A stretch of 64,000 bases of DNA from Lewinellaceae bacterium (GCA_016713985.1 JADJOD010000034.1:1-64000); one strand, 5' to 3'. Positions 16,515 through 26,479 are shown, counted from the stretch's first letter. The notes: a model not told the origin generated them from the sequence alone. Numbers and translations: made by a program.

Positions 16515-16602
16515 CGGAGAGACAGGGATTCGAACCCTGGATACGCTTTTGACGTATACGCACTTTCCAGGCGCGCTCCTTAAACCACTCGGACATCTCT
16601 CC
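16515..16602 (-). tRNA. tRNA-Ser (GGA)
   Basis: On the minus strand from 16602, the acceptor arm GGAGAGA pairs with TCTCTCC followed by discriminator G. The anticodon loop CTGGAAA carries GGA, and there is a long class II variable arm (GTATACG/CGTATCC region) and a T arm with GGTTCGAATCC. This isoacceptor reads UCC/UCU and complements the CGA tRNA next to it. Confidence 0.95.
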
Positions 16603-16693
16603 GGGATGCCGCTTTGTTAAGCGGGTGCAAAGGTAATATTGTATTGGAAATTTACAAGTCGACATCTACTGAGAATTTTCAGGTTGCTTGGTT

Positions 16694-16701
16694 GTATTTT
16701 T
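16694..16701 (+). promoter_or_regulatory. Bacteroidota -7 box TATTTTTG
   Basis: TATTTTTG fits the TAnnTTTG consensus and lies only 8 bases before the ATG at 16710. Transcription starting about 6-7 bases downstream would give a leaderless or nearly leaderless mRNA. No clear TTTG-type -33 box is seen, so confidence is modest. Confidence 0.45.
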
Positions 16702-16709
16702 GCCCTCTC

Positions 16710-17090
16710 ATGAACATGAGCCTTTTCGACAACAGGAGGGTACGCCAGGGACTGACCATTTTTATGCTGTTCGGGGCGCTTACCTGCATTTTTCCTCCCG
16801 CACATCCCACTTTTCTCTGGTGGGCGGATAAAGCTGTGTTTGTGGCGTCGGGGTACCTCCTGGCCGGACTTTTTTTTCTGATCATCAATAATCAGCGGCT
16901 GATGTTTGTGTGTTTGGGTTGCAGCGCCGCCATTTGTTTTTTTAAAAATGAACTGGGCGACGGCCAAACGGGTATGAGACATACCAATCCGCCTTTTTAT
17001 CTGCCCGATTCTTCGCCCCTGAAAAAACCGGATCCGAACTCGTTTTTTCTAAAACCTGTACCGCCGGATGAGCCTGTTAAAGCGCATTGA
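16710..17090 (+). CDS. Small membrane protein of unknown function
   Basis: This 126-aa protein starts at MNMSLFDNRR; I prefer it over an upstream in-frame ATG at 16614 because that extension overlaps the promoter-like box. It has about three hydrophobic segments (GLTIFMLFGALTCIF, AVFVASGYLLAGLFFLII, LMFVCLGCSAAICFF) and a Pro-rich C-terminal tail. I do not recognise the family. Its last 23 bases overlap the dgkA start, so the two genes are probably cotranscribed. This may hint at an envelope role. Confidence 0.65.
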   Translation: MNMSLFDNRRVRQGLTIFMLFGALTCIFPPAHPTFLWWADKAVFVASGYLLAGLFFLIINNQRLMFVCLGCSAAICFFKNELGDGQTGMRHTNPPFYLPDSSPLKKPDPNSFFLKPVPPDEPVKAH

Positions 17091-17418
17091 CAGTTTTCGC
17101 TACGCCTTTAAAGGCCTGGTGGAACTGTTTACCCGTCAAATAAATGCACGGATACACCTCGCTGCGGCGGTTGTTGCCGTCGGCGCCGGGTTTTATTTCC
17201 ATATATCGCCCTTAGAGTGGGTAGCCATCACCGGCTGCATCGCCGCAGTAATCGCCCTGGAAGCCATTAACACGGCCCTGGAATACCTGACCGACCTGGT
17301 ATCACCCGATTACCACCCGCTTGCGGGCAAGGTAAAAGATGTGGCGGCTGCGGCCGTACTCGTCGCTGCCGCCGGTTCGGTGATCATCGGATTGATTATT
17401 TTTGTCCCGAAATTTTAA
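17068..17418 (+). CDS. dgkA: Diacylglycerol/undecaprenol kinase family protein
   Basis: This 116-aa integral membrane kinase of the DgkA family phosphorylates diacylglycerol or undecaprenol and recycles lipid carriers for envelope synthesis. The signature E65-x2-N68-T-x2-E72 (LEAINTALEYLTDL) and the following AGKVKDVAAAAVL are intact, and three transmembrane helices follow in order. Length is normal for the family. It overlaps the upstream membrane protein gene. Whether the substrate is diacylglycerol or undecaprenol cannot be told from sequence. Confidence 0.92.
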   Translation: MSLLKRIDSFRYAFKGLVELFTRQINARIHLAAAVVAVGAGFYFHISPLEWVAITGCIAAVIALEAINTALEYLTDLVSPDYHPLAGKVKDVAAAAVLVAAAGSVIIGLIIFVPKF

Positions 17419-17604
17419 CACCTCCCCGAATGCCTGCATCCGGGTGAACCAGTCTTTAAAAGGCCGGTTTGTCGGCAATCTTACATTCACGCTGCATAAA
17501 ATTGACCAAATATATCGTTGGTTTTGGACACAATCGGCGAGTTCGCCGTATCTTGGGGTAATCCTGCCAAAACCGGTTTTCATCCTTTTTTTTCACCAAA
17601 CTCT

Positions 17605-20600
17605 ATGCATCCCATGCGTTTTTCATCCTTTTTGCCGATGCTACTGCTGGTTGGCGCGCTACACGCGCAAAACCAATGCAGCATTTTTGACCTTACCGCC
17701 AAGGTCGCCAATTACGCCCCTTCCACCTGTCAATACTACGTAGTCCTCGATTTTGAACATACCGGCACGACCAACCAGTTTACCGTCACCGGTAACGGCA
17801 ACAACTACGGTACGTTCAACTACGGCCAGGTACCCCTCACCCTGGGGCCTTTCACCGCCGGCAGCACACCCGCCGTCAAGGAATTTGTGGTGACGGACGC
17901 CGTTTTCACAGACTGTAAAGACGACGCCCAAACGGACGTTCCCGGCTGTCAGACGAGTACGGATTGCGACATTTACGACGTAAAAGTGATACCGGGCGAC
18001 TGTGTACCCGGTAGTCTGACGTACCAACTGACGCTCAATTTTCAGGTTAAAAATCCCGGCAACGACTTTTTTGAAGTCTGGGCCGGCAACGGACAGTACC
18101 TCGGGGTTTTCCCGCTGAGTCAATTACCGCTGAACATCCCGAACTTCCCCTGGGACGGAGACCCGACCGATCACATCAAGATTTGTATCAACGACAACCC
18201 CGACTGCTGCGAAACCGTCAGTTTCCCCGCGCCGGATTGCCTGCAAGGACCTTGCAGTATTTCCGGCCTGACCGTTGAAACGGGCGACTGCACCTCGGAC
18301 AGCACCTATAAAGTAGAGATCAACTTCGCCATCAATACACCTAACATCGTGGGTGTGTTCGGGTTATGGGCCAACGGTTCGTTTATCGGCATCTTTGGCC
18401 TGAACGACCTGCCGCTTACCCTCGACAGTTTCCCCTGGAACGGCGGCCCTGCCGATGAAATAAAGGTTTGTATTGTAAACACGCCGACCGACCTCAACAA
18501 TCTCCAGATTCTTTGCTGCAAAACCCTCGAATTTCAGGTGCCCGGCTGCCTGCCGGTATACCCCTGCGGCATCAAGGACATGAAAGTGGAAACCGACACC
18601 TGCTCCTCCGACAGTACCTTCGGCCTGTGGGTGAATTTCCTGGTAAACGATACCACGGCCGTCGATTCATTTGAGGTCTGGGCCAACGGTACCCTGCTCG
18701 GCGCCTTTGTGTACCACCCCGATTCCTTGCCGCTTTATATCCCCGATTTTCCGTGGAACGGCAACATATTCAACCACATACGGGTTTGTACCGGCAATGC
18801 GCCGCCCTGTTGCAGGGAGTTGCAGTTTCTGGCGCCGGCCTGCCTGCCTTTCGGCCCCTGCGAAGTCACGGATATTTTTGTGCAAACAGGCGCCTGCACC
18901 TCCGACAGCACCTACAAACTCCGGGTAAACTTCCAGGCGACCAATCCCGGCGACGGCAATTTTGTGCTTTGGGCAAACGGCGCCTTAGTGGACACCTTCC
19001 CGCTGACCGCCGTGCCGCTGGCTTTCGACAGTTTTCCCTGGAGTGGAAACAATGTCGACCTGATCAAAATCTGTATCTCCGGCGCCACACCCGATACGGT
19101 GCCTTGCTGCCGGGAGAAGGAATTCCACCCGCCTGCCTGCCTGTTCCCGGACTCCTGCGAGATCGTGAACGTTGTGGTGGACCCCGGCAATTGTGATCCG
19201 GCGAGTCAGACCTACAGCCTGACCCTCAATTTTGAAGTCAAACACGCCACCAACGACTTTTTTGAATTGTGGGCCGGAAATGGTCAGTACCTCGGCTATT
19301 TCCCGCTGAGCCAGTTGCCGCTCACCATTCCCGCATTCCCCTGCACCAACAGCGGAACCGGACTGTTAAAAATCTGTATCAACGACAACCCGGATTGCTG
19401 CACAACGGTGGATTTTCAGGCGCCGGACTGCTGTAATGCTACGGGCCCTTGTGAAATATTTGACCTGACGGTGGAAACGGGCGATTGCACGTCCGACAGC
19501 ACTTATCACACCTGGATCAACTTCCAGGTCAGCAACCCGCTCGGCGACCAGTTCAGCGTGTGGACCAACGGCGATTTTTACGGCACCTTCGATCTCGATT
19601 CACTTCCGCTGGAAATCCCCAACTTCCCCTGGAACGGCGGCTCGAACGACGTGGTGAAAATCTGCTTCATCAGTCCCGACGGCGCCATCGGTTGTTGCAA
19701 AACCAAAGAGTTCGCCGTACCCGATTGTATCGACCAGCCCTGTGAAATTTACAATCTCGTGGTGAATCCGGGCGATTGCACCGGCGACAGCACCTACAGC
19801 GTGACGATCAAATTCCAGGTGGACAACCCGCCCGGAAACATCTTTGGCGTTTGGGCCAACGGCGAGTTTCTCGGAACGTTCAACCTGAACCAGTTACCAC
19901 TCACCATCGACGATTTCCCCTGGAACGGCGGCGCAAACGACGTCGTGAAAGTGTGTTTTGTCAGTCCCAACGACCCCGCCGGTTCGGCTACCTGCTGCCG
20001 GGTAAAAGAATTTGAAGTACCCGATTGCCTCAACCAGGGCGGCCCGTGTGAAATATGGGACCTCACAGTCACCACCGGCGATTGTACCGGCGACAGCACT
20101 TATGTTGTAAAAATCAATTTCTCGGTGGCCAACCCGCCGGGAAATACCTTCGGCGTATGGGCCAACGGCGTATTCTTCGGCGACTATAACCTGAATCAAT
20201 TGCCGCTCTCCATCACCAATTTCCCCTGGAACGGCGGTGCAAACGACGTGATCAAGGTGTGTATGGCGCCCAACAGCAATACCGGCTGCTGCCAGACGAA
20301 AGAGTTCAACGTACCCGCCTGCCTCAACCAGGGCGGCCCCTGCGAAGTATTCGACATGAGCGTGCAGACCGGCGACTGCACCGGCGACAGTACCTACAGC
20401 GTGACGATTGATTTCCAGGTCGCCAACGCACCCGGAAATACCTTCGGCGTATGGGCCAACGGCGGGTTCCTCGGCACCTACAATGTCAATCAGTTGCCGC
20501 TGACCATCGACGATTTCCCCTGGAACGGGGGCCAGAACGACGTCGTAAAGGTCTGTTTCCTCAGCCCCAATGGCGCTTACGTGTGTTGCCGCACCAAAGA

Positions 20601-22395
20601 ATTTGCCGTACCCGACTGCCTTGACCCGGGCGGCCCCTGCGATATACACGATCTCGTGGTGGATACCGGCGACTGCACCGGCGACAGCACTTACCAGGTC
20701 TGGATCAATTTCCAGGTCGCCAATCCTCCGGGCGACCAGTTCGGATTGTGGGCAAACGGCGAGTTTTTGGGCTTTTTTAACCTCAACCAACTCCCCCTGT
20801 CCATCACCGATTTCCCATGGAACGGCGGCGCGAATGACGTCGTGAAAGTTTGTTTTGCCAACAGCGGAACGGTCGGTTGCTGCGAAATCAAAGAATTCGC
20901 CGTACCCGACTGTCTCAATCAGGGCGGTCCCTGCGAAATTTATGACCTGGGTGTGGATACCGGCGATTGCACCGGCGACAGCACCTACCAGGTCTGGATC
21001 AATTTCTCGGTAGACAATCCGCCCGGAAATACCTTCGGTGTGTGGGCCAACGGCCAGTTCCTCGGCACCTTCAACCTCAACCAATTGCCGCTGGCGATCA
21101 TGGATTTCCCGTGGAACGGCGGTTCGAATGACGTAGTGAAGGTTTGTTTTGTCGATCCCGATCATCCCGATCTTCCTCCGACCTGCTGCCGCACCAAAGA
21201 GTTCGCCGTACCTGATTGCCTCGACCAGGGCGGTCCCTGCGAAATTTACGACCTCGTGGTAGATCCGGGCGACTGCACCGGCGACAGTACGTATTCGGTT
21301 TTGATCAATTTCTCGGTGGACAACCCGACCGGAAACATCTTTGGCGTTTGGGCCAACGGCGCGTTCATCGGCACCTTCAACCTCAGCCAACTGCCGCTTA
21401 CCATCAGCAATTTCCCCTGGAACGGCGGCCCGAATGACGTGGTGAAGATTTGTTTTGTCGATCCCAACAATCCCGCCGGTTCGGCCACCTGCTGCCGCAC
21501 GAAAGAATTCGCCGTACCCGACTGTCTCGACCAGGGCGGTCCCTGCGAAATTTTCAACCTCGTGGTGGATACCGGCGATTGCACCGGCGACAGTACGTAT
21601 TCGGTTTTGATCAATTTTTCGGTGGACAACCCGCCCGGAAATACCTTTGGCGTTTGGGCCAACGGCGCGTTCTTCGGCACCTTCAACCTCAACCAACTGC
21701 CGCTTACCATCAACAATTTCCCCTGGAACGGCGGCTCGAATGACGTGGTGAAGGTTTGTTTTGTCGATCCCAACGACCCGGCCGGTTCGGCCACCTGTTG
21801 CCGCACCAAGGAATTTGAAGTGCCCGACTGCCTGACACAGGATGTGTGCCATATCTTCGACCTGATCGCAATTCCGACGCCGTGTTTGTGCGGGCAGTTT
21901 TTTGTAGCGATCAGTTTCCAGCATGAAAACGGGGGCGCCGGCGGTTTCGAAATTGTGGGCAACGGCACCAATTACGGCTCGTTCCCCTACAACACCCTGC
22001 AGCCGATCATCCTCGGCCCGCTGATGGGTGACGGAACGACGCAGTACGAATTCGCCGTAAACGACGTGCAGCACCCTGACTGCGGCGATGATGTCGCAAT
22101 CGGCAGTATCGATTGTATGACTTCGGTGGTTGATCCGGGTGGTGATGCACAATTAGTGCTTTCGCCCAACCCGGCATCGAACTGGCTGAACGTATCGGCA
22201 CAATTGCAAGGCAGCGCCCAGATCGGCGAATCCACCGTGGATATCTACCATGCCGACGGTCGCTTAGTGCGCAACTTCACCGTGCCCGATGGCGGCAACT
22301 TCCAAATCGACGTGGCCGATCTGCCCGCAGGTGTTTACCGCCTGTCATTGCAGGCCGCCGCCGGTCGTTTGGAGGGCATTTTTGCGAAGCAATAG
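17605..22395 (+). CDS. Giant tandem-repeat secreted protein with T9SS sorting domain
   Basis: This protein is about 1,596 aa. A signal peptide follows MHPMRFSSFLPMLLL (start at 17605 or 17614). Then come 15 tandem repeats of about 100 aa, each with the frame C-x-I-x-D-L...GDCTGDSTY...FGVWANG...LNQLPLTI, FPWNGG, VVKVCF, CC, EF.VPDC. The first and last repeats are a divergent subtype sharing the GNGTNYGSF pattern and act as caps. Repeats 7-13 are nearly identical in protein and DNA. About six Cys per repeat suggest disulfides. The end (VLSPNPASNWLNV to LEGIFAKQ) is a T9SS sorting domain. The role is probably adhesion or a surface fibre. No catalytic motif is seen. Confidence 0.88.
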   Translation: MHPMRFSSFLPMLLLVGALHAQNQCSIFDLTAKVANYAPSTCQYYVVLDFEHTGTTNQFTVTGNGNNYGTFNYGQVPLTLGPFTAGSTPAVKEFVVTDAVFTDCKDDAQTDVPGCQTSTDCDIYDVKVIPGDCVPGSLTYQLTLNFQVKNPGNDFFEVWAGNGQYLGVFPLSQLPLNIPNFPWDGDPTDHIKICINDNPDCCETVSFPAPDCLQGPCSISGLTVETGDCTSDSTYKVEINFAINTPNIVGVFGLWANGSFIGIFGLNDLPLTLDSFPWNGGPADEIKVCIVNTPTDLNNLQILCCKTLEFQVPGCLPVYPCGIKDMKVETDTCSSDSTFGLWVNFLVNDTTAVDSFEVWANGTLLGAFVYHPDSLPLYIPDFPWNGNIFNHIRVCTGNAPPCCRELQFLAPACLPFGPCEVTDIFVQTGACTSDSTYKLRVNFQATNPGDGNFVLWANGALVDTFPLTAVPLAFDSFPWSGNNVDLIKICISGATPDTVPCCREKEFHPPACLFPDSCEIVNVVVDPGNCDPASQTYSLTLNFEVKHATNDFFELWAGNGQYLGYFPLSQLPLTIPAFPCTNSGTGLLKICINDNPDCCTTVDFQAPDCCNATGPCEIFDLTVETGDCTSDSTYHTWINFQVSNPLGDQFSVWTNGDFYGTFDLDSLPLEIPNFPWNGGSNDVVKICFISPDGAIGCCKTKEFAVPDCIDQPCEIYNLVVNPGDCTGDSTYSVTIKFQVDNPPGNIFGVWANGEFLGTFNLNQLPLTIDDFPWNGGANDVVKVCFVSPNDPAGSATCCRVKEFEVPDCLNQGGPCEIWDLTVTTGDCTGDSTYVVKINFSVANPPGNTFGVWANGVFFGDYNLNQLPLSITNFPWNGGANDVIKVCMAPNSNTGCCQTKEFNVPACLNQGGPCEVFDMSVQTGDCTGDSTYSVTIDFQVANAPGNTFGVWANGGFLGTYNVNQLPLTIDDFPWNGGQNDVVKVCFLSPNGAYVCCRTKEFAVPDCLDPGGPCDIHDLVVDTGDCTGDSTYQVWINFQVANPPGDQFGLWANGEFLGFFNLNQLPLSITDFPWNGGANDVVKVCFANSGTVGCCEIKEFAVPDCLNQGGPCEIYDLGVDTGDCTGDSTYQVWINFSVDNPPGNTFGVWANGQFLGTFNLNQLPLAIMDFPWNGGSNDVVKVCFVDPDHPDLPPTCCRTKEFAVPDCLDQGGPCEIYDLVVDPGDCTGDSTYSVLINFSVDNPTGNIFGVWANGAFIGTFNLSQLPLTISNFPWNGGPNDVVKICFVDPNNPAGSATCCRTKEFAVPDCLDQGGPCEIFNLVVDTGDCTGDSTYSVLINFSVDNPPGNTFGVWANGAFFGTFNLNQLPLTINNFPWNGGSNDVVKVCFVDPNDPAGSATCCRTKEFEVPDCLTQDVCHIFDLIAIPTPCLCGQFFVAISFQHENGGAGGFEIVGNGTNYGSFPYNTLQPIILGPLMGDGTTQYEFAVNDVQHPDCGDDVAIGSIDCMTSVVDPGGDAQLVLSPNPASNWLNVSAQLQGSAQIGESTVDIYHADGRLVRNFTVPDGGNFQIDVADLPAGVYRLSLQAAAGRLEGIFAKQ

Positions 22396-22404
22396 TAATC
22401 CGGG

Positions 22405-22580
22405 ACGACGTTCCGGAAAAACAACAAAGAGAGGGTGTCTCAAAGGGTTGAGAAAAGGTGATAATGGTTGATGATAGTTGATGTTTGGATTGAAAAATGG
22501 CATAAATGCCTTTTCGGTTCAAAATATCAACCTGATAAACTTTATAAACCTCATCAACTTTGACACCTCTCTCGTTTTTG
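22405..22580. terminator. Long imperfect inverted repeat between convergent genes
   Basis: GAGAGGGTGTCTCAAAGGGT (about 22430) faces TCAACTTTGACACCTCTCTC (about 22554-22573), with GTTGATG-type direct repeats in between. The site lies between the convergent repeat-protein and phosphatase genes and could end both transcripts. There is no clear T-run. Confidence 0.45.
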
Positions 22581-22583
22581 GGC

Positions 22584-24242
22584 TTACCGGTCCAGTAATT
22601 CCCCGATCACCTTGCCCGTGGTGCCGTTTGGCTCCGTGATGCGAAGCATGGCCGCAAGTGTGGGAGCGATGTCGGTAATATCCGTCGGGCGGAAACTGAC
22701 GCCGCGCGCTATTTTCCAGCCGTACCAAAGCAGGGGAACGTGTGTGTCGTAGGCGTATGGCGAACCATGTGTGGTGCCTCCTTTGGAAAACATCTTGTCG
22801 TCCGAGTGCCAGGCCGGGTCGAGTTGAAACAGGATATCGCCCGACCGGCGGGGGTGAATTCCACGCCGCGTTTCGGACGCGAACGGGTATTCTGGCGGAA
22901 ACATCATGAGTTCTTCCCGCGTAAAGGCATCATACACACCCGGTTGTGTTTTCAGGTAATCAATGATCACGGAAGCCAGGTGTTCGGGTTCCATATCGAG
23001 GTCTGCCACGGCTTCCCAGTTGAGCCATATCTGCTGGTTGCCGATTTCGCGGATAAAGTCGCCGGGTGTGCCAAAGGCGGCGGCAATGGTTTTTTCCAGC
23101 ACATTTTCCAACTGACTTTCCGGGAAAACACCCGCAGGAATCCGCAGATCATTCAGATGGACGGGTGTTTCGCCGCCGCCGTGATCGGCGGTGAAAAATA
23201 CCAGCACGTTGTTTTTTCCCAGTTTTTTGTCTAAGTAATCGAGCAGGCGGGCGATATCGCGGTCGAGTCGCAGGTAAATATCCTCGGTTTCTTCCCCGTG
23301 GATGCCAAACTGGTGCGCGCAGTAATCCGTGCTGGAAAAACTGACGCACAAAAAATCGGGCGCAGCATCGGCCCCGAGTTGCATTTTATCCACGGCGTCA
23401 ATGGCAAAATCGAGCGTCAGGCTGTTGCCGAAAGGCGTGAATCGCAATACGCCGTATCCGCCGTTTTTTTTGATGGCGGGCAGGTCGTAGGGCATTTGTT
23501 TGCCGGCAAACAGCGAGGTGTAATCGGCGTCGTTGTATTTGTCCCAGCCGGCAAAACTTTCGTCGTACCGGAGTGTCGAGTCCGTGGCCCAGGGTTTGGA
23601 AAGGTAAGCGTCGGGCAAACGGCGGGCATTGAAGTCCTGCACCCATTGCGGAAGTCCCAGAGAATCAGGATAATACGTCGAAGTGATCCAGTTGCCCGTG
23701 GCATCGTCAAACCAGTAGCAGGCATTCGGAATATGGCCGGCCGGCAGGATGCTCGCGCGGTCTTTCAGGCAAACCCCCACTACTTTCGATTTAAAGTTAT
23801 TGGACAGGCGCAACTCGTCGGTAACCGTGGTGGAAAGCAAAACCGCAGGGGAATGCTGGCCCACTTTGACGTTCGGGCTGCCGACGGTTTTGTAGCGTTT
23901 ATCGGTGGTGACGTAGCGATGTTCGCGCCACTCGGGGTCCCACCATTCGTTGGCAATGATGCCGTTGACGGAAGGTGTGGTGCCGGTATAAATGGCCGCA
24001 TGCCCCGGCGCCGTGTAGGTGGGCACGTAATTATATCGCGTGTTTTCGCAGGAAAACCCTTCGCCGAGCAGGCGTTTGAAGCCGCCGGCGACGTATTTGG
24101 ACTGGTAGCGATAAAGGAAATCGTAACGCATCTGGTCGACAACAATGCCGACGATGAGTTTGGGTTGGGTTGGAGGGGCCTGGGCGGAAGCGTTTAAAAA
24201 AGCGGCTCCCAGGAAAAAGGCGGTGATCGGAAAAATTCGCAT
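22584..24242 (-). CDS. pafA: PafA-like alkaline phosphatase
   Basis: This 552-aa secreted phosphomonoesterase of the alkaline phosphatase superfamily has a signal peptide (MRIFPITAFFLGAAFLNASA). Key residues line up with the Flavobacterium PafA enzyme at a constant offset of two: nucleophile T77 in PTYTAPGHAAIYTG, N98 in IIANEW, and K160/R162 in CLKDRASILPAGH. Metal ligands are seen in IVVDQMRYD, SSTDYCAHQFG and FTADHGGG. The enzyme would release phosphate from organic esters in the periplasm or outside. The gene is monocistronic and converges with the repeat-protein gene. Confidence 0.88.
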   Translation of the reverse strand: MRIFPITAFFLGAAFLNASAQAPPTQPKLIVGIVVDQMRYDFLYRYQSKYVAGGFKRLLGEGFSCENTRYNYVPTYTAPGHAAIYTGTTPSVNGIIANEWWDPEWREHRYVTTDKRYKTVGSPNVKVGQHSPAVLLSTTVTDELRLSNNFKSKVVGVCLKDRASILPAGHIPNACYWFDDATGNWITSTYYPDSLGLPQWVQDFNARRLPDAYLSKPWATDSTLRYDESFAGWDKYNDADYTSLFAGKQMPYDLPAIKKNGGYGVLRFTPFGNSLTLDFAIDAVDKMQLGADAAPDFLCVSFSSTDYCAHQFGIHGEETEDIYLRLDRDIARLLDYLDKKLGKNNVLVFFTADHGGGETPVHLNDLRIPAGVFPESQLENVLEKTIAAAFGTPGDFIREIGNQQIWLNWEAVADLDMEPEHLASVIIDYLKTQPGVYDAFTREELMMFPPEYPFASETRRGIHPRRSGDILFQLDPAWHSDDKMFSKGGTTHGSPYAYDTHVPLLWYGWKIARGVSFRPTDITDIAPTLAAMLRITEPNGTTGKVIGELLDR

Positions 24243-24483
24243 AAAGGTGTTTGATGTGCTTTAAATCTCAATGGCGGGGCAAAAATGGGGAATTGGGATT
24301 AAATGAACGTAAATCCTATTCCCGGATATGATGAAATCACCCTTTTTTCCGGGTTTCCGAAAAACAGCAGGCGCATGGGTTGGCTCAAAATAACACGATT
24401 TGCCCTTTCAACTTTACGGATCAAAAACGAGCGTCGGGCGTATTTTGAAGAAATCAAGGGGCAACACAAGTGCGCAAAACCCC

Positions 24484-24687
24484 TCAGCGCAGGTAGGGAA
24501 AATTCTCCGCCATATCGCGCCAGAGCAGGTACATTTCCCGGTATTTCCCGTTTTTGTCCGTCAGTGTGCCCTGGTTGTAACTCATGTCCTGCTGCAAGAG
24601 GTTGAATACGGTCGGGTCGTCGCATTTCAGCGACAACCACGGCTGTCCGATCATCCGCAGATAAAGATCGTCGTTCATTTTGTACAT
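24484..24687 (-). CDS. Short hypothetical protein or C-terminal gene fragment
   Basis: The 67-aa frame (MYKMNDDLYLRMIG to LLWRDMAENFPYLR) has the composition of a real protein. It stays open upstream (FCSNQVVSIQYTGNDDPS) without a start until a stop near 24765. I do not recognise it. It may be the 3' end of a decayed gene. It is flanked by non-coding sequence with the inverted repeat at 24772-24847. Confidence 0.4.
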   Translation of the reverse strand: MYKMNDDLYLRMIGQPWLSLKCDDPTVFNLLQQDMSYNQGTLTDKNGKYREMYLLWRDMAENFPYLR

Positions 24688-24771
24688 CGAAGGATCGTCG
24701 TTTCCCGTGTACTGGATAGAAACGACCTGATTTGAGCAAAATTCAGCCTGAATCTCCGCTTGGGATTACCA

Positions 24772-24847
24772 ATCTCCGGCCGGTGCGTATTGTTTATTAA
24801 CCCGGGTTGACCGGAGATCGGCAGCACCCAACGCACCAGCCGGAGAT
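24772..24847. repeat. 17-bp inverted repeat, probable hairpin
   Basis: ATCTCCGGCCGGTGCGT (24772-24788) and its reverse complement with one mismatch (24831-24847) flank 42 bases that contain another CCGGAGAT copy (about 24811). It lies ten bases after the symporter stop codon and could serve as its terminator or as a REP-like element. Confidence 0.55.
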
Positions 24848-24856
24848 GAGGGGCTT

Positions 24857-26479
24857 TTAACGGTAATAAATCACCACCGCAAAAGTCGCCACCAGCAATA
24901 TCACTGCCAGCACCCGGTAATTTTGGTACCACGGCAGTCCGCGCAGGGCAGCGCTGTCTTCTTCGTACACGGCGTTGTTCCACGTCAAACCGGACGTTTT
25001 GATGGCCGGCGGCGGCGCAGTAGCCAGGCTGACGGCGATCTGAACGATAGAGCAGACCAGCAGCAGCAGCGGCGCTTTTACGAGAAAATGTACGGCGTTC
25101 CAGGCCGGCATCCAGTCGAAAACCTGGCTAAAAACCGTAAACAACGCGATCACTAAGCCCGTCATGAGTGCGGCAAAGGCGCCGTCGGCATTGGCCCTTT
25201 TCCAGAACAGACCGAGCAGGAAAATGGCCACCACCGGCGGACTGATCAGTGCCAGCACACCCTGCATGTAATTCATCAGTGATTCAAAATTAGCAATTTG
25301 TGGCGCCCAGGCAACGGTAATGAGCATAAACGCAACCGTCGAAATTTGTCCGGCGCGCACCAGCCCTTTCGAATCCAGGTCGGGGCGCAGTTTTTGTACA
25401 AAATCCATGGTGACGAGGGTGGAGGCGGAATTGAGTGTGGCGCTCACGGCAGAAGCCATCGCCGCCAGAAAACCCGCCACCACCAGGCCGATCAGGCCCG
25501 CCGGCAGCAACTGAAATACCAGCGTGGGATAGGCGCCGTCGGCGAAATTTTTGAGTTGCCCGGCGTACATTTCCTGCAGGTTGGGATACAACTTCACCGC
25601 AGCCAGGCCGGGGAATACGAGCAGAAACAGGATCGGGATTTTCAGCAATGCGGCAAACAGGGCGCCTTTGCGCGCTTCGTTGGCATTACGCGCGCTGAGT
25701 GCCCGTTGCACGATAAACTGGTTGTTGCACCAAAAATAAAAACCCAGCAGCGGCACGCCGAACAACAACCCTTGCCAGGGCATGTCGGGATGCCCGGAGG
25801 GCTGCACCAGGTGCATAAACGAAGGATCTTTGGCATTGGCCGCATCCACAATGGCCTGATAACCACCCGCTTTGTCGTACACAATAAAGGCCAGGATCAT
25901 CGCCGATATCAGCAAAATGATCGTATTCACCATCTCGGTGCGCATCACGGACGACAGTCCGCCGAAAATGGTGTAGCCGGCCGCAAACATGGCCAGCAGG
26001 GAAACGATCAGTATCGTATTGGCTTCCGGGTACACCAGTTTGGCAATCACCACCCCCGCGAACAGGGTGCCCGCCGTATCGATAAAAATATTTCCGATCA
26101 GGGTGATAAACGAGAAGTAATAACGCGAGCGGGCGTCATACCTTTTTTCAAAAAACTCCGGCATGGTGTACACCTGCGACTTGAGGTAAAAAGGCAGGAT
26201 AAACATGCAAAAAAACGCCAGTACCACCGAGGCCATCCACTCGTAGTTGAAAAACACGATGCCGCCTTTATAAGCGCCGCCCGTAATGGCGATCAGCGAA
26301 TTGGAGGAAATATTGGCGGAAAACATCGAGATACCGATAACGTACCAGGGCATATTCCGGCCGGCGAGGAAATATTCTTCCGAACTCCCGGCCTTCCGGT
26401 GGTAAAAACCATAGGCGACAATGGCCGCAATATACCCGACGATAATAACGAGGTCGAGGGTGGTAAAAGTAAAATTCAT
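24857..26479 (-). CDS. Sodium:solute symporter (SSS family)
   Basis: This protein of about 540 aa has some 14 hydrophobic segments and is an SGLT-like Na+-coupled transporter. Family landmarks are EEYFLAGRNMPWYVIGISMF near the N-terminus, SANISSNSLIAITGGAYKGG, the RYDARSRYYFSF loop and ALSARNANEARKGALFAALL after YFWCNNQFIVQRAL. The latter parts resemble SglT-type sugar carriers, so a sugar substrate is likely but not proven. I start at MNFTFTTLDLVII, because a longer reading frame adds a 46-residue polar extension unlike the family. The N-terminal Met lies directly before the first transmembrane segment. Confidence 0.88.
   Translation of the reverse strand: MNFTFTTLDLVIIVGYIAAIVAYGFYHRKAGSSEEYFLAGRNMPWYVIGISMFSANISSNSLIAITGGAYKGGIVFFNYEWMASVVLAFFCMFILPFYLKSQVYTMPEFFEKRYDARSRYYFSFITLIGNIFIDTAGTLFAGVVIAKLVYPEANTILIVSLLAMFAAGYTIFGGLSSVMRTEMVNTIILLISAMILAFIVYDKAGGYQAIVDAANAKDPSFMHLVQPSGHPDMPWQGLLFGVPLLGFYFWCNNQFIVQRALSARNANEARKGALFAALLKIPILFLLVFPGLAAVKLYPNLQEMYAGQLKNFADGAYPTLVFQLLPAGLIGLVVAGFLAAMASAVSATLNSASTLVTMDFVQKLRPDLDSKGLVRAGQISTVAFMLITVAWAPQIANFESLMNYMQGVLALISPPVVAIFLLGLFWKRANADGAFAALMTGLVIALFTVFSQVFDWMPAWNAVHFLVKAPLLLLVCSIVQIAVSLATAPPPAIKTSGLTWNNAVYEEDSAALRGLPWYQNYRVLAVILLVATFAVVIYYR

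Noticed and set aside
19894..22152. 752-codon minus-strand frame opposite the repeat protein
   Set aside because: Its repetitive sequence is the reverse reading of the plus-strand repeats, which have conserved Cys and a T9SS domain.
24299..24739. 146-codon minus-strand frame
   Set aside because: Composition is poor and it overlaps a better frame (24484-24687) in another phase.
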